Origin: Pararge aegeria
Lineage: Eukaryota; Arthropoda; Insecta; Lepidoptera; Nymphalidae
Reading direction: 5' to 3'
Assembly: GCF_905163445.1 (NCBI RefSeq)
Contig: NC_053190.1
Span: forward strand, 14,138,501-14,202,500
DNA length: 64,000 nucleotides
The notes under the pieces were generated by a model that had not been told where the DNA came from, made no database searches, and saw nothing but the letters and a program-made list of their open reading frames with translations. Every line of letters begins with the position of its first letter. Position 1 is the stretch's first letter. A program made the translations under genes and the position numbers. Shown piece by piece: positions 56,994 through 64,000 of the stretch.

Positions 56994-57329
56994 TCCACTA
57001 CAAGTAAGCCATTGGTTGTTATCTCACCCGTTGGTACGTGATGATGCAGTCTAAGATGATAACAGACTAATCTGTTAGGAGCCACCAAATCGATTTCTAC
57101 GCGACATGACCCAACCGGAACGCTTAATCGGTTAGCTGAACCTTTTTTGTCGGTAGGGTTTAGGAGTAACCATGCCAAGCCATGGCCGAAGCCCACATCA
57201 GGCCAGACCACACTTGGCCAGACTGGAGAAAAATCTGAAATTAAATATTCCCAAATTGTCCATGCCGGGGATCCAACCCGGGACCTCCCAATTAAAACCA
57301 CAACGCACACCACTGCGCAAGGGAGGTCT
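56994..57329 (-). mobile_element. SINE family C, near full-length copy
   Basis: The minus-strand head, GACCTCCCTTGCGCAGTGGT, and the B-box-like GGTCCCGGGTTGGATCCCCG (complement at 57266-57285) identify a tRNA-derived SINE. The body has the complement of GTACGTGATGATGCAGTCTA and of GCCATGGCCGAAGCCC. The long frames here (56819-57448 minus, 57147-57521 plus) read through this SINE and are not genes. Confidence 0.75.
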
Positions 57330-57334
57330 TCAAA

Positions 57335-58025
57335 AAAAGGTGTTGTACGTGCGGTGTTCATTTCTTCAGGTATACCGGAAGTGTTTCTTCGAATAAACAA
57401 TCCCATAGATGAAATTGTAGCCTTCGTACAAAATTTGCTCGCTCGCAATCGAGTTTTAGTTTTGAGTATTGAAATTCTTGATCATTGGAGTAAAATGGAT
57501 GATATTTGCCCTAGAGCTTAAATTTTCCTGCAATTCTTTATAACGGGCTTTTGACAGAACGTTTGTAAAATAAAAAAAATCATAAAGCATTTGCGACTCT
57601 AAAACGAGTGTAATTAGGGCCATTTTACTTTGACAATACAAAGTTTGCTAAACGAAAACGACTCGACTAAGGCTACTTGTTTGTGAATTCAATTCGAATG
57701 TATCCCGTTCGTTAATGTGAGTATAAAAACTGCTTTTAGTGTTGGTTTTGTCTTTCGAAATAAAAGTTGAGATTTATTGCGTGCGTGAGATATCACTTCC
57801 ATACGAGATTATTTATATCCATCACGATAATGGAGTTTCACAAGAAAGATCATAAAACGTCGATAAAGCGGTTTCAAATGAAACTGGAGCTTGGCATATG
57901 CTACGCTCTACGCTTCGTCCCTGCTCGTGTTGAATGTCATTTCGCTATATGATCCGAAGCGCTATTGCATACCGTGGTATATGTTATATATGCTTATACA
58001 TACTCATTCTACTTATATTTAAGCA
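57335..58025. other. Non-coding DNA
   Basis: No gene or named repeat was recognised. Confidence 0.4.
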
Positions 58026-58029
58026 ATTA

Positions 58030-58145
58030 CATATCACTTGCTTAAACGGTAAAGGAAAATGTCGTGAGAAAACCTCCAGAATGTTCTCAAAGGCTCATGA
58101 AATTACCAATTCGCACTTGGCAGGTCCGTCCGACCATGATCCATA
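58030..58145 (+). mobile_element. SINE family B remnant
   Basis: TATCACTTGCTTAAACGGTA, AAGGAAAATGTCGTGAGAAA and CACTTGGCAGGTCCGTC match the body of family B. Confidence 0.55.
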
Positions 58146-58149
58146 CAAT

Positions 58150-58665
58150 TGGGTCGAAATATCGACAAATCCCAAAATATTATCGTATGTACCTAGCCGT
58201 TGAACTATATTTAAGAAAAGTATATTTATGTTGAATGAGTTAAATTTCACGAATTCTACCTCTACTATAAACTACCGCGCAATTTCATTAAAGTTTACGA
58301 CTAGAAATTTGATGAATATCAATTCTAGATCTAGACCACCTCCGTGACCTAATTTGGTTTCCTGTTTATCACAGTGAAAGTGACATTCTATATAATTCAA
58401 CTTTTTTTTTTATTATGACGTTTAAAATGATAAATTATTTAAATTTTTATGCCTTATTTGAATAACGTATAGTCTTATACTTTTATATAAATAAACAAGC
58501 GCATGGAAATTATTATGTTAATATCCGACTGACTTGCCAACTGGAGTATGGTGCTAATTAAATGCCTAATTTGATATTTCATATTTCCATTTTGTTGGAT
58601 CTCAACCAGTACGTTGATTATAGCAACAACCTACTTACAGTTGTAATACGGAAGGTAACACGCCT
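58150..58665. other. AT-rich non-coding DNA
   Basis: Nothing was recognised. Confidence 0.45.
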
Positions 58666-58670
58666 ATATT

Positions 58671-58905
58671 GGCGGCTGATTGGCGCAGTGGGCAGCGACC
58701 CTGCTTTCTGAGTCCAAGGCCGTGGGTTCGATTCCCACAACTGGACAATATTTGTGTGATGAACATGAATGTTTTTCAGTGTCTGGGTGTTTATCTATAT
58801 ATTATAAGTTATTCATTAGTAATGTTACTTCCCATAACAAAAACTACGCTTACTTTGGGACTAGATGGCGTTGTGTGTATTGTCGTAGTATATTTATTTA
58901 TTTAT
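58671..58905 (+). mobile_element. SINE family A (Metulj-like), near full-length copy
   Basis: Head GGCGGCTGATTGGCGCAGTG, B-box GGTTCGATTCCCACAACTGG, then CAGTGTCTGGGTGTTTATCT, AACTACGCTTACTTTGGGAC and GTATTGTCGTAGTATATTTA. It lacks part of the middle (the TTATGTAC-type segment present at 36476). The two overlapping frames at 58669-58916 are SINE readings. Confidence 0.9.
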
Positions 58906-58984
58906 ATCTGAATTAGATTTAATTTAAACTCAACCTATGTTTTCGACCTATAGGTATCTCAATCTGCAATGAATCGGAATAATC

Positions 58985-59115
58985 AACACGCTTTTATTAG
59001 CTTCACCTGTATGTTTGTATGTTTGTAACCGACTTCTATGGACGCTATTTTGACCCACTTTCGTTCAAACTTTGTAGACATATCAAGGACCGATGACAAT
59101 ACACTAATTTGAGAA
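58985..59115 (+). mobile_element. Unclassified dispersed repeat
   Basis: TGTATGTTTGTAACCGACTT, TTTTGACCCACTTTCGTTCA and TAGACATATCAAGGACCGAT with GACAATACA belong to a common lepidopteran repeat whose class I do not know. Confidence 0.45.
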
Positions 59116-59119
59116 GATT

Positions 59120-59632
59120 AGTCCAATTTTCAATATAAAAAATAAGATTTTTTAGTTTTTTCGAACTATTAGTCACTTTCAAGTGAAACAGCTTTTTATA
59201 GATCCCTTGTCCTATAATAAAATAGAGCTTTGAACTGAAGACGCAACCCAAGCTACAGTAAATCTCTGACACAGAATTAAGAACATACAGAATCCGTGTA
59301 CACGATCATTACTGAAGCATTAAAAGTAGTGTCTCTCGGGCGTCTTCCCTTTTTTGACAATGCACTGCATGCAATAATGGCTGAATGAGGGTTATGTATG
59401 TTTTTAATTCTGTGACCGCTGATATATGGGAGAAAACTTAAACTAGCAAATGGAAAGGAAACAGATCCCTACCACTCATAACTTTATAGGATTTTGAAAA
59501 ATACTCTATGATTGCTGTCTATCAGATATGATCGTTAGATTATTTTTTGCAGGTTCTATGACGATTTCGTTTGTAGAAGAGAGTTATTATGATAGGATCT
59601 TATATTGTTACTTAGTAACACTATGTTAGTAT
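59120..59632. other. AT-rich non-coding DNA
   Basis: Nothing was recognised, apart from an acceptor-like TATTTTTTGCAG ending at 59552 with no supporting exon. Confidence 0.4.
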
Positions 59633-59639
59633 CATCATA

Positions 59640-59954
59640 ACATTGACGGACGTCGACTGTTGGACATACGTCACTTTTCAAAATCCAGATCCTGATCCAC
59701 TCCCTGCTACATGCTTGATGTCATCCGTCAACTTCGTCAGAGGTCTACCGACCATTCCAGTATCTTGGGACAACAACTATGTCGTTAACTCTGGCTCTTT
59801 TACGGATCTTCTCATTCCCGATTTGATCACGTAGAGATACTAAGAGCATAGCTCTCTCCGCTGAGTGACCTTGAGCCTTCTTATGAGACCCACAGTGAGA
59901 GACCACTTTCCATAACGTTAGTATATGGAGAACTAATATGCTATTTAAATACAT
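59640..59954 (-). pseudogene. RTE-like LINE C-terminus, inverted and decayed
   Basis: The minus strand reads KKAQGHSAERAMLLVSLRDQ then IGNEKIRKRARV, and after a frameshift GRPLTKLTDDIKHVAG-like residues. This parallels the RTE-type order AMLGVSLRDQIRNEEIRRRTRV and GRPPTRWTDDIKRVAG. It reaches further upstream than the other copies in the window. Confidence 0.8.
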
Positions 59955-59959
59955 ATTTG

Positions 59960-60360
59960 TAAAAGGATCCAGGGTGTCAAACCACTAGGTAAGACAATCC
60001 ACAGCCCCAGACAAATGAGATGTTACCTAGTTACCCGTACTGTAGAATAGAAAGTGTTGCCTAACAATGCACCGAGGTGTCTATAAACTATAAAAGCCTT
60101 TATGTGACGTGGCGTGAATGCGCACGAAATTATACCGCAGCCCGATATTAATCCCACCGGCCGATAAGGAACTGGATCAGAGGGTTTTGTATAAGACAGT
60201 GAAAGTGTCCCACTCTGAGAACAATCGGTTGGCAACTCTTTAAACTGTTCTGAGACATATGATAAATGTCACTGTGAGAGAACGTTTCGTAATGTCTGCA
60301 TTTAATGCGTGAGGATAAAAATCAGACAAGCTACATACTATAACATAAGTACGTATGACT
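59960..60360. other. Non-coding DNA
   Basis: No feature was recognised. Confidence 0.4.
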
Positions 60361-60365
60361 TGCTA

Positions 60366-60628
60366 GTCAAAGTCAAATATTTCTTTATTCAAATAGGCAC
60401 ATAGATGGCACTTTTGATGCGTTGATTATATACAAAATGTGGACATAACAGTGGGTAGTGATGGCGATAACTACAATCGTAAACTTAAAACTAAAGCTAC
60501 GAGGGTTCCAAACGCGCCCTGGTCTAAGAAGAAACCCACATCAAACTTAGCCGGGTGTTCTTTTTGTTATCACCATCTCACATCGTCATTAGGAAATATT
60601 TAAGTAGCAACCTGGTTAGAGGAATTGT
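60366..60628 (-). mobile_element. LINE 3' UTR, inverted copy
   Basis: AGTCAAAGTCAAATATTTCTT is the tail. CACTTTTGATGCG, GGTTCCAAACGCGCCCTGGT and AGCCGGGTGTTCTTTTTGTT are the complement of the 3514-3786 copy. Confidence 0.8.
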
Positions 60629-60905
60629 TCACACCCAAGCTTTTTTATCGTTTACGTAATCATTTATACTATAATAGGACTTTTCTATAGGCTTTCGCTT
60701 GAAACAAACTTTGAACTTCTTTAGTGACATCCCCAAGATATCAACCGGTAATTTATTGTAAAATTGTAAACAATTTCCTTTAAATGATTTGCTTATTTTG
60801 TGTAGTCTAGTGTACTGCACTGCAAGTTTATTTTTGCTTCTAACGTTCAAATTATTGCAGTCACATTTTCTTTTAAATTTAGATTTATTTTCAAATAGTT
60901 ATTAG
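60629..60905 (-). pseudogene. Non-LTR retrotransposon RT C-terminus, open copy
   Basis: The minus frame of 73 codons begins NVRSKNKLAVQYTRLHK and includes FYNKLPVDILGMSLKKF and RKPIEKSYYSINDYVN, ending DKKAWV and a stop at about 60629. Upstream it continues as ENKSKFKRKCDCNN. It is the same LINE as the plus-strand copy at 3270-3513 but lacks the frameshift and deletion seen there. It has no catalytic RT core because of 5' truncation. Confidence 0.8.
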
Positions 60906-60935
60906 ACTTATAATTAGATTTATTTTCAAATAGTT
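60881..60935. repeat. 35-bp tandem duplication at the LINE edge
   Basis: AGATTTATTTTCAAATAGTT occurs at 60881-60900 and again at 60916-60935, at the junction between the inverted LINE and repeat E. Confidence 0.9.
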
Positions 60936-60945
60936 TTAATTAAGA

Positions 60946-61214
60946 GAGCAAGCAGATGGTCCGCCTGCTGGTAAGTGGCAAACAACTGCCTATAAACAGA
61001 GCAAAACTTTATCAGGGCATCCCGGGAACACGTGACGTTCTCCTCATGTGCCTCATGTGCCTCATGTTCTCATGTGCCTCATGTGCTTGTCTCATTTACA
61101 GCGGCAACAACGCCCTTCAGACCGGAACATAGCAATGCTGCTAGGCGGCAGGTATATGCATGGTGGCTAGGTACTTCCCCGGACGGGCTCTCACAAAAAG
61201 CTCTACTACAACTA
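60946..61214 (+). mobile_element. Dispersed repeat E copy with 10-bp minisatellite
   Basis: AGCAAGCAGATGGTCCGCCT, CTATAAACAGAGCAAAAC, then TACAGCGGCAACAACGCCCT, GAACATAGCAATGCTGCTAG and CTCACAAAAAGCTCTAC are the repeat E landmarks. A CTCATGTGC repeat expands its middle. Confidence 0.75.
61041..61090. repeat. CTCATGTGC minisatellite
   Basis: About five units of a CTCATGTGCC-like 10-mer, with one unit shortened to CTCATGTT, inside repeat E. Confidence 0.88.
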
Positions 61215-61219
61215 ACTAC

Positions 61220-62555
61220 TTAATAGCAAGCGTTGCCAAATTGAGTCAAATGTGTTCGACTAGAATTAGGCTTTTCTTCTTTAATACTGTCCAGAGTATT
61301 AATACCTTAGCATTTTAGGTTAGTGCTTCTCATTTCCCTTACCTAGTCATAATTAATAATTATACACATAATGTCACACGTAGATTTTGCCGTTACCTCA
61401 TTCTATTGAAGATACACATATTATATAAATGTTAATAATTAAACTAGTATTTTTTAAATTCATTAAATTCATGACAGTTTTGAGCTCTATTACGTTTTAA
61501 ACAGATTTGTAATAATAATAAAATACTAAATCATAATCATAATGAATAATCAAAATAATAATAAATAATTAAATAAAAGGCCAGTTTAATTATTAGCATT
61601 TACATGTGGATCTTCAATAGAATTAGGTATCGACTGAATCTACATGTGACATTATCTGTGTGTGAGACCTATGTAATTTTTGTATTCGTTTGGTTATAGT
61701 TATTATACTATTTATATTTTCTTTCTGACATACTTCCGTGTTATTAGTGCAAGTAGTTCCTAAGAATTATTGAACTTGCTTTGAAAAAATACAGCGTTCA
61801 ACAGTAGACTAATCCACGCTTCATAGTTTTTTCTGTCATTTGTGACATATTATCTCATAAACTGTTGTAGACGAACGGCAAGTGCGTAAGTGCTTAAAAA
61901 TCAAAGCCTTTTGTTTCCATAATAAATGGCATGAAACATACCTCGAGGCGTAGGTCATTTTCGAGTTAGCCATCGTTAGTGAGAAATATGTTTGACAGGT
62001 TCTTGTACAAAATCTGACAAAACATCGAATGCCTCCATTTGGAAACATAAAAATAGAGCGTCATTCATATTCGTACGCGAAATAAACAATACTTTCTGAG
62101 AGCTACACTGCGCTATATAAATGTACCTAAAAAGTAAGTCTTTGTTAGACATGTCTAGATATAAACTTGTTTAGAATAGTTTCTCCTGTAAGTTATTTTA
62201 AATCCCCAACCGGCTCAAAATACCATTCGTGTTTACCGTAAACGGACTCTGATTAATTCCTATTTGAGGAAGTTACTACTGCAGAGTGTGGCTATGTAGG
62301 AAGTGAAAGAATTATGTTAAAATGTTTAATGTCGACCCAGATTTCCAATGGCGCCCGATACCTCCTTGTTTATAAGATAATTGTGAATAAAAAGTGTATA
62401 AATAATGTCGATGTCGACAAGTCAACGCGAAAAGAAAGCTTATCGAGTATTTATTTAAGCGTATGCGTAACCAATGGGTTACATGAACTAGCGGTTCTCA
62501 GGGTTTTACTAAAATAATCTACCCATTGCGGGTATATTGTTGCATTCAGTCTGCC
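61220..62555. other. AT-rich non-coding DNA
   Basis: Nothing recognised. Short frames (61836-62048, 62314-62517) carry no motif. Confidence 0.45.
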
Positions 62556-62559
62556 TTCC

Positions 62560-62690
62560 GAAACAGTGGTAGAGTCACTACTAACAGACTTGACGTTGTA
62601 AAAGTGACGGCATGTCAGAATACAGTTGTCACTCGCCCTCCTTTACCCGCGGGTGTCGTACGAGGCAACTAAGGAAATATAACTCGACAA
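62560..62690 (-). mobile_element. Composite LINE-like 3' pieces
   Basis: GTAGAGTCACTACTAACAGA with CTTGACGTTGTAAAAGTG is the complement of the LINE 3' UTR at 32350-32400. TTTACCCGCGGGTGTCGTAC then GAGGCAACTAAGG is the complement of the repeat word at 56095-56125. Confidence 0.55.
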
Positions 62691-62900
62691 TGCTTTATTA
62701 CATAGCCTCGTATTAAAAGGTCAAATAGTTCAACACATCCGATAGTGTGATGTTGTACTGGAGTTCCTAGGCACTTTATGATTTGAATAAGGAACATCAC
62801 GCACGGCGTATCTGAATTAAATCTGTTCATTCTAATGTGGCTATCTCGCTCTAATGTGAGGCGTCAGGCGTCCCTGTCACGGAAGCGCGACCCATAGAGT

Positions 62901-63190
62901 ATGAATGAATGAATGAATGAATATATATACTTTTATAGCACAACAAAAAGTACATAGAACAAAAAGAAAAGTATAACAAAACAACGTATACAATTTGGCG
63001 GCCTTATTGCTACATAGCGATTTCTTCCAGGCAACCAATGGAGAAGATAAAGACAGTTACAGAAAAAAGTTAGGTGGTGCATATAACATATACCCATTAA
63101 TTATAATTGTATACTTTTTGTTAAATTTTTACTTATAATTTGTTATGTTTATGAGGTGTACAATAAAAGTGTATTCATTCATTCATATAC
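62901..63190. mobile_element. Two LINE 3' ends facing outward, bounded by inverted ATTC repeats
   Basis: The left end is an (ATGA)n run at 62901-62922 followed by an inverted LINE 3' UTR (TATACTTTTATAGCAC, then GGCGGCCTTATTGCTACATA and TTCTTCCAGGCAACCAATGG). The right end is a plus-oriented tail, GAGGTGTACAATAAAAGTGT with (ATTC)n at 63172-63186. Two tails of the same LINE point away from each other. Confidence 0.6.
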
Positions 63191-63194
63191 CCAT

Positions 63195-63620
63195 AAAATA
63201 TATATTTCATTACTTAAATATATACATACAATCTATAAAACAACAATATTTGTAACTAAAGACAAATAAATAAATAACTACAATTATATATATAATATTA
63301 TTATTAATATTATGATTAAATATATAAAATAAATATTAAATAAATAAGTATAGAGTATGTATAAAGTTTGTAAAAAAAATCCTTCGAAACTCGTGTTAGG
63401 CCGCCTCGCCTTGCGAGGTGAAAAGAAGAGTATTTAACTCAGGGTTCAAGCTGCCTTCGTTTTGGGCACCCCTAGAACCCTTGTTTGCTTGGGATTCAGC
63501 CCGGCGCCGGTGCTTTGCCCCCATGCTGAAAAATCTATTATTAAATAGCATAAATAGTGAAGTTGTAACCATTTTCACCTTACAGTACGGTTAGAATCAG
63601 TCAACTGACTTAAATAATCA
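63195..63620. other. Non-coding; GC-rich patch of unknown origin
   Basis: The patch at 63400-63530 contains the hairpin CCTCGC-CTT-GCGAGG (63405-63419). A 60-codon minus-strand frame with MGAKHRRRAESQANKGS is present. An acceptor-like TTTTTCAG precedes its internal ATG, but no poly(A) signal or homologue is recognised. Confidence 0.35.
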
Positions 63621-63628
63621 TCGGTCCG

Positions 63629-63636
63629 TATATAAG
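63629..63636 (+). promoter_or_regulatory. Candidate TATA box
   Basis: TATATAAG followed by a GC-richer GGGAGGCCGCTAGTCCG. A start about 30 bp downstream would fall near 63660, giving a leader of about 50 nt before the ATG at 63708. Confidence 0.4.
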
Positions 63637-63707
63637 GGAGGCCGCTAGTCCGTTCCGTTAAGAGACACTTACTGAACATTAAAACGCTACAAGTTTTTTA
63701 ATTTAAG

Positions 63708-63712
63708 ATGAG
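63708..63712 (+). CDS. Candidate start codon in a first exon split by a GTAAAG donor
   Basis: The leader ends TTTAAGATGAG and is directly followed by GTAAAGG (donor GT at 63713-63714). The exon would encode Met and two bases of the next codon before the intron. TATA-driven insect genes such as those for cuticle and other secreted proteins often split the signal peptide this way, so the rest would lie to the right. No 3' splice site with coding sequence is evident before 64000. The product cannot be identified, and the call rests on spacing alone. Confidence 0.3.
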
Positions 63713-63719
63713 GTAAAGG

Positions 63720-64000
63720 ATAACACAATTATTTACACTTGGAAATATAATAAAAGTAAATAAATTAACCTTTATTGTCCACAATATAATCTTGAACTAT
63801 AGAAAAGAATGAACAAGCCTAGAAAAATAAAAAAAATCAATGCAGTCGGCCATGAAATCACTTAAATGTAAGCTTATACGAATAAGACTAAAACTACAAA
63901 GTTATTCTATTGAAACGCCTTTTAAAAAAATAATTGTTCTCAGTGAACTACCTCTATTGTATTTGGATGAGCTGGTTTGCTGTTTGAGTGATTTAAATTG
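63720..64000. other. AT-rich right edge
   Basis: If the 63.66-kb exon is real, this is the start of its first intron. Nothing else was recognised. Confidence 0.4.

Noticed and set aside
56819..57448. 209-codon minus-strand open frame, the longest in the window
   Set aside because: It runs through the long hairpin and the SINE family C copy; the residues are SINE and palindrome sequence with no protein motif.
63409..63540. Terminal coding exon on the minus strand (MGAKHRRRAESQANKGS)
   Set aside because: Short pyrimidine tract, no poly(A) signal seen, and the GC-rich palindromic end looks repeat-like.

Overview
This window looks like non-coding DNA (intergenic and/or long-intron) from a lepidopteran insect, probably a butterfly. 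It is AT-rich. No long open reading frame reads as a cellular protein. It is scattered with old repeat families that I recognise from lepidopteran genomes: tRNA-headed SINEs (one like the Metulj-type SINEs of nymphalids), Helitron-type ends, RTE-like and Jockey/CR1-like LINE 3' ends, and several unclassified dispersed repeats. The lineage call rests on recognising these families from memory, not on a search.

Layout. 0-9 kb: a weak promoter/donor candidate near 2.5-2.85 kb, a LINE 3' end with decayed reverse-transcriptase C-terminus (3.27-3.79 kb), SINE and dispersed-repeat remnants, and a perfect 26-bp hairpin in a Helitron-like sequence (8.12 kb). 9-19 kb: mostly unique AT-rich DNA, with a notably repeat-poor block at 13.1-18.5 kb. 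19-32 kb: dense repeats, including RTE fragments, an R1-type RT scrap between 13-bp direct repeats, SINEs, a Helitron 3' end and a Jockey-like RT C-terminus. 33.8-34.7 kb: a GC-richer block holding the best candidate for a host coding exon (ATG at 34554, donor after 34638). 36-37 kb: two SINEs in inverted orientation, one carrying a 27-bp hairpin. 37-42 kb: mainly unique sequence. 43.5-43.9 kb: a short Helitron with both ends. 46.0-46.3 kb: a tRNA-like module enclosed by 35-bp inverted repeats. 48.4-48.5 kb: a strong 3' splice site immediately followed by GTAAGC, with a second GTAAGC 64 nt downstream, the layout of a recursive splice site with a short cryptic exon. 49-63 kb: more LINE and SINE remnants. 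63.6-63.7 kb: a TATA box followed by a short leader and ATGAG/GTAAAG, possibly the first exon of a gene running off the right edge.

Working model (inference): the 34.6-kb exon begins a plus-strand gene with a very long first intron, and 48.44 kb is a splicing way-station in it. Separately, several near-perfect short hairpins lie in or next to decayed repeats, suggesting repeated local fold-back duplication. RNA-seq, lariat data and comparison with related species would decide these points.
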